From: JBCCCJ01 sp039029315
Lineage (GTDB): Bacteria > Bacteroidota > Bacteroidia > J057
Direction of reading: 5' to 3'
Assembly: GCA_039029315.1 (NCBI GenBank)
Contig: JBCCGK010000013.1
Span: forward strand, 98,798 to 162,797
DNA: 64,000 nucleotides
The notes under the pieces: model-generated
Told to the model about the DNA's origin: nothing
The model's input: the letters and a program-made list of their open reading frames with translations, nothing else
Databases searched by the model: none
Shown: positions 25,842-35,517 of the stretch, one piece after another
Position numbering within the stretch: position 1 is the stretch's first letter
How the letters are laid out: the number at the start of each line of letters is the position of its first letter
Made by a program: the position numbers and the translations under genes

Positions 25842-27152
25842 ATGACCTCACATTCCCGACCCTTATTCTCTTCTCGACTTGTCTCCATTCTGGCCATGAT
25901 CGGTGTGGCTATCGGATTGGGGAATGTGTGGCGCTTTCCTTACATGATGGGGAAATATGGAGGCAGTGCCTTTTTGCTTGTTTATCTTCTTTTCACCATT
26001 GTGTTTGCCGTCCCTGCTTTGCTCAGTGAGATTGGCCTGGGCAGGATCACTCGCAGTGGACCATTGGGGGCGTTTTCTGATGGGTTTGGGGAGAAATGGG
26101 GAAAAGTGATTGGCTACTTCATGCTTGTCACCATTCTTGTCTCCAGTTCCTATTATGTGATCGTGATTGCCAATGTATTGTTTACGGCCTGGTTCTCTGC
26201 GAGTCAAGGGTTTCAGGATAGTCACCTTCCTCTGTTCACCTCCCAGCTAAACAATGGTTCTATCCAATATAGCATTGTTCTTTCAGTCCTGCTTGTGAGT
26301 CTTGGAGTCATCTATCGAGGTCTCAAAAGAGGGATAGAGTGGGTAAGCAAATATCTGGTTCCTTTCTTTCTGCTGGCAATCATCTATCTGATTGGGCATT
26401 CTCTCTTTTTGGAGGGCGCGACGGAGCAATTGGTTCGCTTTCTGCAACCTGATTTTGCTGCCTTAACGGTCCAACAAATATTCGCTGCTCTCGGACAGGC
26501 AATATATTCCCTAAGTCTGGGAGGGACCTTTATGGTGATGTATGGCAGCTATCTTTCTGCGGAGGCATCCTTGCCCAAGCTGGCGATTCTCACCAGTATT
26601 GGAGATGTAGGGGCGGCAGTACTGGCTTCCCTCTTCATTGTACCAGCAGTTCTGGTATTTGGCCTGGATTTGGCTTCTGGGCCACAGTTGATTTTTTCGA
26701 CCTTGCCCCATCTGTTTCAGGTCATTCCGGGAGGTCAATGGATTGGGACCTTATTCTTACTTGCGTTGGGAACCGTTGCCATTCTCTCACTGATAGGGGC
26801 ATTTGAAGTAGTCGTGGGAAGTCTCAGCGAAGAGAAGCGTTTGGGCTGGAATCGAACACACATCATCATAGGAATAGGATTGATTGAGGCAATCTGTGCC
26901 TTTCCCACAGCCTTTCATCCCGAATATATTGGGTTTCTTGATCTATTTTTTGGATCAGGGATGCAACTCCTTGGATGCTGTATAGCAGTCGTCGCCCTCA
27001 CATGGGGATTCAACAAACAGGCAAGTCTTGAGGCGCTTTTTCCGAACACCAACAGGCCATGGACCAGAGCTTTGCATCGCTGGATCAAGTGGGTCATTCC
27101 GGGAATTTTGTTCCTTGTATTGATTGGCTATCTTTATGATTCTTTCACATAG
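25842..27152 (+). CDS. Sodium-dependent amino-acid transporter, NSS/SNF family
   Basis: 436 aa from the ATG at 25842, two bases after the ggt stop. The NSS hallmark GVAIGLGNVWRFPYMMGKYGG is seen in the first helix (shown here in part: GLGNVWRFPY). About eleven membrane segments follow, as in bacterial LeuT/MhsT/TnaT transporters. These import amino acids with sodium. Its coupling to ggt suggests uptake of amino acids or dipeptides released in the periplasm. The exact substrate is not predictable. Confidence 0.92.
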   Translation: MTSHSRPLFSSRLVSILAMIGVAIGLGNVWRFPYMMGKYGGSAFLLVYLLFTIVFAVPALLSEIGLGRITRSGPLGAFSDGFGEKWGKVIGYFMLVTILVSSSYYVIVIANVLFTAWFSASQGFQDSHLPLFTSQLNNGSIQYSIVLSVLLVSLGVIYRGLKRGIEWVSKYLVPFFLLAIIYLIGHSLFLEGATEQLVRFLQPDFAALTVQQIFAALGQAIYSLSLGGTFMVMYGSYLSAEASLPKLAILTSIGDVGAAVLASLFIVPAVLVFGLDLASGPQLIFSTLPHLFQVIPGGQWIGTLFLLALGTVAILSLIGAFEVVVGSLSEEKRLGWNRTHIIIGIGLIEAICAFPTAFHPEYIGFLDLFFGSGMQLLGCCIAVVALTWGFNKQASLEALFPNTNRPWTRALHRWIKWVIPGILFLVLIGYLYDSFT

Positions 27153-27193
27153 TCTTGCCATCTACACTTGCTTTTTCACCAATACTGCTTCAC

Positions 27194-28273
27194 ATGCATA
27201 CTTCTCAAGACGATGGAATCAAAGCTGTCAATCAGGATTTCCGTCAATACGATCAGGTCAACAAAGAACATACGTATCAGCTTGCAGAAGGCAGTGAGCA
27301 GGAAGTATTTGATGAGGAATATCAGATCCGAAGCTGTGATCTGAGTGATTTTTTTCAGAAGGGAAAGGCCGGCAAACGAAAATTTGCCCAGGAGTTGGGT
27401 GAGGCCCTCGAAGGCATCGGATTTGCAATCCTGACAGGGCATGGGATAGATCCGGGTCTCTATCCACTGGCACAAGAAAAGGTTCGGGAATTGTTCGAAG
27501 CAACGACCTATCAAGAGCGCATGGCATTTCATGCCCACCGGCATGGATCGGTCAACCAGGGATACTTCCCCATGAAAGAGACGACCGTGATTCATCCGGA
27601 TCTGGTAGAAGGATGGGTGTTTTGCAGGCGAGCTTTTGGCTTGGCGGACGTTCCAGATTTTGACGAATCTTCCTATTGGCCACGGGAAGGATTTGAACCA
27701 GTTTTTCGTCAAGTGGTAGAAGCTCATGAAGCCCTCATATTGCCAGTGATGCAAAGTATCCTCCGATATTTGGGCTGTGATCCGCATCTGTATGACGAGG
27801 CATTGACCCATACTAATTTTGGATTTCGGCTCAATTACTATCCGCCCATCACAAAAGCAGATGATCAAAGTGGGGCTGGAAGAATGCTGGGACATGAGGA
27901 TGTGGATTTGTTTACCTTTTTGCCTGCCCAGGAAGTGGAAGGTTTGCAAGTACTCAATCGGGCCAACAATCGCTGGATCAGACTCAATCCTCCTGCTGGA
28001 AGCATCATCCTGAATACGGGGGACTATATGCAACGAATCACCAATGATCGATTGCCTTCCACCACCCACCGTGTCAGCAAGCCACAGAGCAGATCCCTCT
28101 ACAATAAAGCACGAATTACATTCCCAATGGCTATCTATACCTGGGAGGAAGAAATTCTGGAGGTGCTTCCTGGCTTAGGCACGCCAAAATATGATCCGAT
28201 TTCATCCCTGGTGTTTCATACCAACATCACCAGCAAATATTATGGGGATGATTATGCAAAAGAAGTGAAATAA
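27194..28273 (+). CDS. 2-oxoglutarate/Fe(II)-dependent oxygenase, IPNS-like
   Basis: 359 aa from the ATG at 27194; an upstream in-frame TTG at 27155 is rejected. The N-terminal DIOX_N region (LGEALEGIGFAILTGHGID) precedes a jelly-roll core. The iron triad is His and Asp in GHEDVDLFTFL (about 234/236) and His in STTHRVSKP (about 291). The 2-oxoglutarate Arg lies in the following SRSLYN segment. The family covers isopenicillin N synthase, gibberellin-type and amino-acid hydroxylases. Between the NSS transporter (41 bp upstream) and a cupin gene (17 bp downstream) it may modify an imported amino acid. Confidence 0.88.
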   Translation: MHTSQDDGIKAVNQDFRQYDQVNKEHTYQLAEGSEQEVFDEEYQIRSCDLSDFFQKGKAGKRKFAQELGEALEGIGFAILTGHGIDPGLYPLAQEKVRELFEATTYQERMAFHAHRHGSVNQGYFPMKETTVIHPDLVEGWVFCRRAFGLADVPDFDESSYWPREGFEPVFRQVVEAHEALILPVMQSILRYLGCDPHLYDEALTHTNFGFRLNYYPPITKADDQSGAGRMLGHEDVDLFTFLPAQEVEGLQVLNRANNRWIRLNPPAGSIILNTGDYMQRITNDRLPSTTHRVSKPQSRSLYNKARITFPMAIYTWEEEILEVLPGLGTPKYDPISSLVFHTNITSKYYGDDYAKEVK

Positions 28274-28290
28274 CCCATTCAAGCCTTTGT

Positions 28291-28749
28291 ATGAAAGATC
28301 CTAACGATTCTGTGAACAAAAATCTGGTCGAAGATCATGATGGGATTTTGACCATTCGAGGTGGTGGAGACACCCGAAACTGGAATGGCATTCATTACCA
28401 GCAGGGGATGTCTGCAAAAAATGTAGGCTCTACCAGTCTCTCCATCAATATCGCGACAATTCCCCCCGGAGGCGTCGCCTATGCCCACATCCATGATGGG
28501 TTTGAGTTGATGCTCTACATTTTGGAAGGTAAGGTTCGGCACGAATTTGGTCCCCATTTAAGCAAAAAACTGGATAATGAAGCAGGAGATTTTATCTTCA
28601 TCAAATCAGGGGTCCCACATGAAGTCTTCAATCTGAGTGATACCAAGCCAGTTGTGGCTTTTGTCGCCAGGGGCTGTGCCGATGAATGGGATCGAATCAT
28701 TCCCTATGATCGGCTAAGTGGTCTCACTATCGCCAGAGAAGAAAAATAG
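28291..28749 (+). CDS. Cupin-domain protein
   Basis: 152 aa single cupin. Metal-binding motif 1 is visible as AYAHIHDGFELMLYILEG (His pair near residues 66-68 and Glu at 71). Motif 2 is AGDFIFIKSGVPHEVFNLS with a His near 112. It has no signal peptide. It could be a small isomerase, dioxygenase or regulator-like cupin. It is much shorter than IolB and lacks its features. It follows the 2OG oxygenase by 17 bp and is probably the last gene of the ggt-transporter-oxygenase-cupin unit. Confidence 0.82.
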   Translation: MKDPNDSVNKNLVEDHDGILTIRGGGDTRNWNGIHYQQGMSAKNVGSTSLSINIATIPPGGVAYAHIHDGFELMLYILEGKVRHEFGPHLSKKLDNEAGDFIFIKSGVPHEVFNLSDTKPVVAFVARGCADEWDRIIPYDRLSGLTIAREEK

Positions 28750-28817
28750 ATGTAATTTTTGCAGGTCAAATCAATTGGTCTGAGGGGAACTTTTCTGTTA
28801 TTTCTGTCATCAGATAA

Positions 28818-31070
28818 ATGTGCAAGGATCAGATGACAATCAAGAACACTACCCTCAAAACCAGAATTTTCAATCAGGGAACAAGTCCTTCTTTCCCTGA
28901 AGAGAAAAACAGACGGATCAGACTGCTCAACCAATTAGCAGTCTATTTCGCTTTTTCCATTGTCCCCTTTGTCTTCATTTTTCTCTGGCTGAAAGTTTAC
29001 CTCTTGTTCTTCGCATTTAGTTTCACCATTGGTATTCTGAGTTTGATTGTTGTCCAAAACGGCCGTGGTCAGTTTCATATCTGTAGATGGGCATTCATCA
29101 TCTACCTCAATCTGGTTATGTTTTTTTTTGTTCCTGCACTAGGATATAATCTGCTGGTCATTATCATTTTTTTCCCGTTTAGCTGTTTGCCAATTCTCTT
29201 GTTTCCCGCCCAGGACAGACAAAGCATCTTTGCCGGATTCAGTCTGTCGATGGTGATTTTCTTGATCCTCAAACTCGAGATTATTCCTGAAAAAGGCTTG
29301 TTCCAATTGTCCGAGTCAGTATTGTGGATGATCAATTTGGTCATCATTCTGAATATCCTGTTTGTGTTTGTCTGCATCATAGCCTACATCTATTTTGATC
29401 ATTATCGCAATGTCGTGAACTTGCAAGCGGCATTGGCTCGATCAGATCAATTGATTCAGATTCAGACACAAACCCAACAAGAATTGCATCAAGCCAAAGA
29501 AAAAGCCGAAGCCGGTAGCAAAGCCAAATCAGAGTTTCTCTCCACAATGAGTCATGAGATTCGCACACCATTGAATGCAGTTATAGGATTCACAGGCTTA
29601 TTGAGTGAAACACCGCTCAATGAGGAGCAGAATGATTTTGTCAGAACCATCAAGATGAGCGGAGACAACCTCCTCTCAGTGATCAATGACATTCTGGATT
29701 ATTCCAAAATCGAATCAGGCAAACTGGAACTGGAACAACAGGATTTTATTCTTCTTGAACCCATTGAAGATACCTTCGATCTCCTTTCGGCAAAAGCGAA
29801 TGAAAAAGGATTGGAATTGATCCATTATGTTGACCCATCTGTGCCACAAGTCATCAAAAGTGATATTACCAGAATCAGACAAGTATTGGTCAATCTGGTC
29901 AACAATGGGATCAAGTTCACAGAAAAAGGAGAAATTTTCATTTCTGTCACACATGAAACTCTGGAGAATGATCGATGTAAAATTCTGTTTTCCGTTCAGG
30001 ATACAGGAATTGGGATTCCAAAAGATCGACTGAACAAGCTGTTTCGTTCCTTTTCTCAGGTGGATGCTTCCACTACCAGAAAATATGGTGGGACAGGCTT
30101 GGGGCTGGCGATTTCTAAAAAATTGGTAGAAATGATGGGGGGAGAAATTTCAGTAAGTAGTGAGTTTGGCAAGGGAAGTACCTTCTCTTTCTCCATCATA
30201 TGCAAACGAGGAGAGAAGATCATTCCTTCTCAAACGATCAATCGTATTCATCTGGCAGGAAAGAGGGTATTGGTGGTGGATGACAACACAACCAATCTCA
30301 GAATCACCTGCAAGCAGGGCGAAAACTGGGGCTTACATATGCATGCAGTAGATCAACCACATGCTGCGCTACAGATTTTGCAACAACAGGTGGCAACTTT
30401 TGATCTCCTCATTCTGGATTTTGATATGCCAGAGATGAATGGACTCGACCTGGCCAAACATATCCGACAATTGCCAACTGGAAAAGGCCTGCCGATCATC
30501 ATTCTGTCTTCTGCACACGATAACATTTCTGCGGAAGACCGACACCTGATTCAATTCTGTTTGACAAAACCAGTCCGGAATGCTCAATTGCTCAACCATG
30601 TTCGCAAAGCCTTGTATGGCCAGGAACATCAGATCCGAAAGGTAGAAGAGCAAGGAAAAGCCATCCATCGAAAAGATCGGCACAATAAGCACCTCAAGAT
30701 ATTACTAGCCGAAGACAATCGGGTCAATCAAAAGGTCGCTCTTCGTATGTTGAAGAAAATGGGATATGAAGCAGATGTGGCCAACAATGGTCTGGAAGCT
30801 GTACAAGCTGTTCAGATGATCAAATATGATTTGGTCTTGATGGATGTACAAATGCCAGAAATGGATGGATTGGAAGCAAGCAAAACCATCCGTAAGATGG
30901 TGAGTCACTCCCAGCCTCGAATTTTTGCTTTAACAGCCAATGCCATGAAAGAAGACCAGGAAATGTGTATGGCAGCCGGAATGGATGATTTCATTACCAA
31001 ACCTGTGAAGATAGAGGTTCTGGATAAGGTTCTCAGCAAATGGTTCTATTCCGATAATGTTCTGGAATAA
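28818..31070 (+). CDS. Hybrid sensor histidine kinase with two receiver domains
   Basis: 750 aa. About six hydrophobic segments occupy residues 38-195, with no large sensor domain, followed by a coiled coil. HisKA has FLSTMSHEIRTPLNAVIGF (His near 246). HATPase_c has NLVNNGIKFTEKG, QDTGIGIP and GGTGLGLAIS. Receiver 1 (about 483-600) keeps VVDDN, LILDFDMPEMNG and TKPV. Receiver 2 (about 630-745) keeps LAEDN, VLMDVQMPEMDG and TKPV. Both phospho-acceptor Asp residues are intact. It would sense through membrane helices and relay internally; no Hpt domain is present, so phosphotransfer probably continues in trans. Start could also be the Met at 28833. Confidence 0.92.
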   Translation: MCKDQMTIKNTTLKTRIFNQGTSPSFPEEKNRRIRLLNQLAVYFAFSIVPFVFIFLWLKVYLLFFAFSFTIGILSLIVVQNGRGQFHICRWAFIIYLNLVMFFFVPALGYNLLVIIIFFPFSCLPILLFPAQDRQSIFAGFSLSMVIFLILKLEIIPEKGLFQLSESVLWMINLVIILNILFVFVCIIAYIYFDHYRNVVNLQAALARSDQLIQIQTQTQQELHQAKEKAEAGSKAKSEFLSTMSHEIRTPLNAVIGFTGLLSETPLNEEQNDFVRTIKMSGDNLLSVINDILDYSKIESGKLELEQQDFILLEPIEDTFDLLSAKANEKGLELIHYVDPSVPQVIKSDITRIRQVLVNLVNNGIKFTEKGEIFISVTHETLENDRCKILFSVQDTGIGIPKDRLNKLFRSFSQVDASTTRKYGGTGLGLAISKKLVEMMGGEISVSSEFGKGSTFSFSIICKRGEKIIPSQTINRIHLAGKRVLVVDDNTTNLRITCKQGENWGLHMHAVDQPHAALQILQQQVATFDLLILDFDMPEMNGLDLAKHIRQLPTGKGLPIIILSSAHDNISAEDRHLIQFCLTKPVRNAQLLNHVRKALYGQEHQIRKVEEQGKAIHRKDRHNKHLKILLAEDNRVNQKVALRMLKKMGYEADVANNGLEAVQAVQMIKYDLVLMDVQMPEMDGLEASKTIRKMVSHSQPRIFALTANAMKEDQEMCMAAGMDDFITKPVKIEVLDKVLSKWFYSDNVLE

Positions 31071-31151
31071 TCCATTCCTTGCGTAGAATTCGGCAGGTTT
31101 TGCGAGCGAGAAACGTATGACACCTTTGCCTGAATCACACAACCTCTTTGC

Positions 31152-32489
31152 CTAACTCCGCATTTCTACTCCTTCTTTCACCTCTTGTTCCCAGGCTTCA
31201 ATTGCTTGCCTCATTTGTTCTACTCGCTCTGGATGCTCAGCTGAGAGATCTTCTTGTTCCCCAAGATCAGATGCCAGATTGAACAACTGTACCATTTCCT
31301 TCTTTGTGTCCCAAAGCAATTTCCAATTTCCCTCACGCATGGCACGAAGAGCACGAAAATGCCAGAATACAGCTCGATCTCCCAGTGCTTGCTGTCTGAA
31401 CAAGGCATCTGATACATCGATCCCATCCAGTCGATCTGCTTGTCTTCCTTCCAGATTGGCGATCGCACCAATTGTTGGATACCAGTCCATTCCCAGGATC
31501 GTTTCATGCGTTTCAGTTCCAGCAGGAATTTTTCCAGGCCACCATACAATCCCTGGAACCCGATGTCCACCTTCCAGCAAACTTCCCTTGAAGCCCCTTA
31601 GCTTTCCATTGCTGCCTTTGGCTGTTGCACCATTATCAGAGACGAAGACGATCATCGTCCTGTCAGCCAATCCTAACTCCCTGACAGTCTCGACAATTTT
31701 GCCTACAGTTTCATCCATGACTTCAACCATTTCCTTGTATGCGTTGCCCACATCCTGTCGGCTACCATGAACAGGAAATTTTTCCCCTGGACGTCGATCT
31801 GCCTTGTCATTTCTCCCTTGATAGGGATAATGTGGCGCTTCATGAGGCAAATACAGGAAGAAGGGCCTATCCTTATTCTCACGAATAAATCGGAGTCCAT
31901 GTTTGGCAATCAAATCTGTCACATATCCTGCTTCAGGGACCAGAGTAGAATCTCGCCACCAATCCTCATATCCTGCCTGATCAATATGAGAATGGAAATC
32001 TATATTGCCACTCACATATCCTCTGAATGTTTGAAACCCTTGTAAAAAAGGACCAAAGGCCGCCTGATACCCCAGATGCCACTTGCCAAAAATAGCAGTT
32101 GCATATCCATTTTGAGTGAATTCCTCAGCAATCGTTCTTTCTTCCAGAGACATTCCGGTTTCTCTATGATTTTTGGCCGAAATCACGCCATCAATTCCTG
32201 CTCTCTGTTGGTACCGTCCTGTCATTAGAGCTGCACGAGTTGGACTACAGATGGCACCATTGCTATGATAATCTGTCAATCGCAGGCCTTCCTTTGCCAG
32301 AAGATCCAGATGTGGGGTAAGGATTTTCTGATTACCAAAACAGCCAATATCTCCATATCCTAAATCATCTGCCATGATCAGAATGATATTGGGTGGAAGT
32401 TCTTCAGCAGTCGAGCTTGATGGACTACACCCGCTCCAGCAAACGACCACCATCAGGCTCGCTATGCCATAGATAAAGATATTCCGCAT
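31152..32489 (-). CDS. Sulfatase lipoprotein (arylsulfatase family)
   Basis: 445 aa. A lipoprotein signal (ASLMVVVCWSGCSPS) is followed by NIILIMADDLGYGDIGCFG with the metal-binding Asp pair. The formylglycine motif CSPTRAALMTGRY lies near residue 81, so the Cys needs a maturase (none in the window). VFVSDNGATAKG and the closing substrate-binding region are also typical. It hydrolyses sulfate esters of sulfated glycans or aryl sulfates in the periplasm or at the surface. It is 17 bp downstream of the CBM9-like gene on the same strand and most likely co-transcribed with it. Confidence 0.93.
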   Translation of the reverse strand: MRNIFIYGIASLMVVVCWSGCSPSSSTAEELPPNIILIMADDLGYGDIGCFGNQKILTPHLDLLAKEGLRLTDYHSNGAICSPTRAALMTGRYQQRAGIDGVISAKNHRETGMSLEERTIAEEFTQNGYATAIFGKWHLGYQAAFGPFLQGFQTFRGYVSGNIDFHSHIDQAGYEDWWRDSTLVPEAGYVTDLIAKHGLRFIRENKDRPFFLYLPHEAPHYPYQGRNDKADRRPGEKFPVHGSRQDVGNAYKEMVEVMDETVGKIVETVRELGLADRTMIVFVSDNGATAKGSNGKLRGFKGSLLEGGHRVPGIVWWPGKIPAGTETHETILGMDWYPTIGAIANLEGRQADRLDGIDVSDALFRQQALGDRAVFWHFRALRAMREGNWKLLWDTKKEMVQLFNLASDLGEQEDLSAEHPERVEQMRQAIEAWEQEVKEGVEMRS

Positions 32490-32506
32490 AGAATCTGTAT
32501 AGGGTT

Positions 32507-33349
32507 TTATTTAACTTTTCTTTTGGGCGGGTGGATGGGGCCAGTCAATTTTGCCGGGTACCAGCTTGAATCATCATCTCCTGTTCCATACATCAGAAAA
32601 TGTCCTCCATACTCTCCTCCATCAGGATCGCAGTGGACGATCATCAGACGATATATATGTCCTTCTTGGGGAGGCACCCAATCAGGGTCGCTTTTGGCCA
32701 TGGTTGATGCCATATGCACCTTTGCTTCAATGATATAATCTCCTTCACTTCGATCCCATGGATTTAAGGTCACTACATATTCAATGGCCTCAGCAGGGAC
32801 AGGCACTTCGATATAGGTAGCATCGGGATCTCCATGCCGCCACCATGCACTGCTCGAAGGTCGATTGGGATCAGCAATGAGACAATAGGAATTATCTCCC
32901 TGCCCAAAGCGCTCATTGATCTCATCTGCTGGTGCTTCCACAAACCATGCAACCCCATCCTTGTCATACCATCTGTGTGGCCCTTCCCGATGAGAGCTGG
33001 TATCATTTCGGTTATCCCAGACTTCTGCACCCATATACAGGTACTCCTCATCCCAGGCAGTATAATAGCGAGCCTGTAGGTCACCCAACAAACCCGATGT
33101 CTCTTCGTGCTGCGTCAGCCGATTTCGGACAGCACTGTACCAGGGAGTATTCTGAAGTCGAAAGATGTCCCACAACCCATCGTGATGAGCCAGCAATTTC
33201 CACTCATCCAATTGTCCATCTATGCTTGGGGGTTCAAGCAGTTTGGGAATCAAGAGTGTATCCGATTGGGCCAGCATTGGAGATATTCCAATCATGCTGA
33301 TCAGCCATATCGAACTCAGTAACGGACGGTAAATAGAGCGAATTGACAT
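32507..33349 (-). CDS. Secreted CBM9-like sugar-binding protein
   Basis: 280 aa with a Sec signal (IWLISMIGISPMLAQ). The segment PSIDGQLDEWKLL opens a CBM9-like/DOMON-type beta-sandwich, followed by YTAWDEEYLYMGAEVWDN and the calcium-type acidic segment DKDGVAWFVEAP. Such domains bind sugars or glycan ends. No catalytic domain is attached. It precedes the sulfatase by 17 bp, which suggests both act on a sulfated glycan. A related N-terminal domain occurs in the serine hydrolase at 35671. Confidence 0.72.
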   Translation of the reverse strand: MSIRSIYRPLLSSIWLISMIGISPMLAQSDTLLIPKLLEPPSIDGQLDEWKLLAHHDGLWDIFRLQNTPWYSAVRNRLTQHEETSGLLGDLQARYYTAWDEEYLYMGAEVWDNRNDTSSHREGPHRWYDKDGVAWFVEAPADEINERFGQGDNSYCLIADPNRPSSSAWWRHGDPDATYIEVPVPAEAIEYVVTLNPWDRSEGDYIIEAKVHMASTMAKSDPDWVPPQEGHIYRLMIVHCDPDGGEYGGHFLMYGTGDDDSSWYPAKLTGPIHPPKRKVK

Positions 33350-33378
33350 CTAGGTTTCCTATTTTACAATCTTTCCTA

Positions 33379-33393
33379 TACCTTCGAAAGGTA
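33379..33393. promoter_or_regulatory. Near-perfect palindrome between divergent genes
   Basis: TACCTTCGAAAGGTA is a 15-bp palindrome with one central mismatch, placed between the CBM9-sulfatase pair (minus) and the Gfo/Idh gene (plus). Read on either strand it gives TACCTT(T)CG, close to a TAnnTTTG -7 box. It could be a shared regulator site or a pair of back-to-back -7 elements. Confidence 0.4.
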
Positions 33394-33442
33394 ATCAAAA
33401 AGCAATAATTTCATCAAACAGGTCTCTTCAAAAACAAAAATT

Positions 33443-34510
33443 ATGACTACTCCTCTTCGTGTTCTGGTAGCTGGTTGTGGAAATATGGGCGCATCTCATG
33501 CCAGGGCTTACCACAAAATGGATGATTTTGAGATCGTAGGACTTGTCAGTCGAGGGCCTGATAGCAGAAACAGATTGTCAGAAGAACTGGGAGGATTGCC
33601 TACTTTCGGCAGTTTTGAGGAGGCGCTAAGTACAACTCAGCCTGATTGTGTGTCCATCAATACCTATCCGGATACCCATGCTGATTATATCAAAAAAAGT
33701 CTTGCCGCTAGCGCTCATGTCTTCGTCGAGAAGCCTTTGGCAGAGACGGTAGAAGAAGCGAATGAAATCAAAGCAATGGTGCAATCCAGTGGGAAAAAAC
33801 TCGTTGTGGGCTACATTCTTCGCGTTCATCCTGCCTGGGAGAAATTCATCGAGATTGCCAGAACGCTAGGCAAACCGCTTGTCATGCGGATGAATCTCAA
33901 TCAACAAAGTCATGGAAGTACCTGGCAAACGCATAAAAGTTTGATGGATTCCATGTCTCCTATCGTAGATTGCGGGGTCCATTATGTTGATGTCATGTGT
34001 CTCATGACCAGAGCCAAGCCTGTGTCCGTAAATGCAATTGGTGCCAGACTGTCTGAAGAACTAAACCCGGGCATGTATAATTATGGGCAGTTACAAGTCA
34101 GTTTTGATGATGGATCAGTAGGATGGTACGAGGCAGGTTGGGGTCCCATGATGAGTGAAACAGCTTTCTTCATCAAGGATGTGATTGGTCCTAAAGGGTG
34201 TGTATCTATTATGGATGCTCCCAAGGCCGAGACCGATAATGTGGATGCCCATTCACAGACCAATGCCCTGAAGCTCCACCACTCAGAGGTAGATGCCTCA
34301 GGTCATTTTGCAAAAAAAGATGAAATCATTGATACCACCGATGAGCCAGATCATCAAGGGTTGTGTGATTTGGAGCAGGCATATTTTCTTCGTGCCATCC
34401 GGGAGGATCTTGATCTGACAGATCATATGGAAGATGCTATTAATAGCCTTCGCATTGTCCTTGCAGCCGATGAGGCGTTCAAGTCAGGTCATACTATCAA
34501 GCTGTCTTGA
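33443..34510 (+). CDS. Gfo/Idh/MocA-family oxidoreductase
   Basis: 355 aa, cytoplasmic. Rossmann start VLVAGCGNMGASHARAYHKM, the lysine motif VEKPLAETVEEA, then YILRVHPAWEKF and VDCGVHYVDVMCLMT in the catalytic region. The family oxidises or reduces sugars, inositols and related compounds with NAD(P). Divergent from the CBM9-sulfatase pair and followed by a SASA esterase after 107 bp, so a role in processing a carbohydrate is plausible. Substrate unknown. Confidence 0.87.
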   Translation: MTTPLRVLVAGCGNMGASHARAYHKMDDFEIVGLVSRGPDSRNRLSEELGGLPTFGSFEEALSTTQPDCVSINTYPDTHADYIKKSLAASAHVFVEKPLAETVEEANEIKAMVQSSGKKLVVGYILRVHPAWEKFIEIARTLGKPLVMRMNLNQQSHGSTWQTHKSLMDSMSPIVDCGVHYVDVMCLMTRAKPVSVNAIGARLSEELNPGMYNYGQLQVSFDDGSVGWYEAGWGPMMSETAFFIKDVIGPKGCVSIMDAPKAETDNVDAHSQTNALKLHHSEVDASGHFAKKDEIIDTTDEPDHQGLCDLEQAYFLRAIREDLDLTDHMEDAINSLRIVLAADEAFKSGHTIKLS

Positions 34511-34617
34511 TTGGAACGAACGAAAAGACAAACAACACTCTTTCTCATATGTCTCTGCATCGATCTAATCCCTGACTCATCATGTGTTTTCACCCTCTAT
34601 TTTCATTTTTTTGGCAA

Positions 34618-35517
34618 ATGAAACATTCATTCATCCTTCTTATTTTCCTCAGTTCCAACCTTTTGTTTTCCAAGGATTACTATACCTATTTCCTGGGTGG
34701 GCAATCCAATATGGATGGATATGGCTATAACAAAGACCTGCCAGAGACATTAGCAGGAGAAATGGAGGATGTCATGATTTTTCATGGCAATACAGAGAAG
34801 GACAATGTGGCAGAAACAGATGGTAGGGGAATCTGGTCCTCGCTTCGTCCCGGTCATGGGGTACAATTCTCTTCTGATGGACTGGTGAATACCTATTCGA
34901 ACCGTTTTGGATTGGAACTCACTTTTGCCCAAGCCATGAAGGAATTTCATCCTGATCATCCTGTTGCCCTGATCAAATATTCCCGGGGTGGCACCTCAAT
35001 TGACAGTGCCGCTGCGAGACATTTTGGATGTTGGGAGCCTGATTTTGTGGGCACCAGCGGGATTAACCAATATGATCACTTTCTGGCAACACTGCGATAT
35101 GCGATGGCTGTCAGAGATATTGATGGAGATGGAGAAGAGGATCGTCTGATTCCAATGGGGATCTTGTGGATGCAGGGCGAGAGTGATGGAGCCGCCACAG
35201 AAGAAATCGCCTTCCGGTATATGGATCACTTGAAACGATTGATGGATCTTATGCGAGCGGCACTGCACGTGGACAAGCTCCCGGTCATTATTGGCAAAAT
35301 CTCTGATTCTGGCAATGACAAAGACGGCAAAGTCTGGGATCATGGAGAGTTGGTCCAGTATGCAGAGGAAAAATATGTCCGAACCGATGCTAGGGCTGCC
35401 ATTGTCAGAAGTACAGAAAAGTATAAGTATTCTGATCCGTGGCATTATGACAGTGCCGGCTACCTGGATTTAGGAGAAGAATTTGCCAAAGCTCTCATCA
35501 ACTTACTAAAGAACTGA
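34618..35517 (+). CDS. SASA-domain carbohydrate esterase
   Basis: 299 aa from the ATG at 34618, which gives a Sec signal (FILLIFLSSNLLFS); the ATG at 34582 is in frame but less apt. The nucleophile motif is FLGGQSNMDGYG at about residues 26-36, and block III is WMQGESDG. The C-terminal Asp-x-x-His motif is DPWHYDSAGYLDLG. This is the sialate O-acetylesterase/CE6 (SGNH) family, removing acetyl groups from sugars. Extracytoplasmic. Its neighbours (sulfatase, CBM9 proteins, Gfo/Idh) fit decoration removal from a glycan. Confidence 0.87.
   Translation: MKHSFILLIFLSSNLLFSKDYYTYFLGGQSNMDGYGYNKDLPETLAGEMEDVMIFHGNTEKDNVAETDGRGIWSSLRPGHGVQFSSDGLVNTYSNRFGLELTFAQAMKEFHPDHPVALIKYSRGGTSIDSAAARHFGCWEPDFVGTSGINQYDHFLATLRYAMAVRDIDGDGEEDRLIPMGILWMQGESDGAATEEIAFRYMDHLKRLMDLMRAALHVDKLPVIIGKISDSGNDKDGKVWDHGELVQYAEEKYVRTDARAAIVRSTEKYKYSDPWHYDSAGYLDLGEEFAKALINLLKN

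Noticed and set aside
27155..27193. Longer start for the 2OG oxygenase
   Set aside because: The first codon would be TTG and the extra residues are not conserved-looking; the ATG at 27194 is preferred.
28291..28749. Cupin gene as the missing IolB
   Set aside because: IolB is about 270 aa with two cupin folds; this is 152 aa with one, and lies 14 kb from the iol cluster next to an oxygenase.
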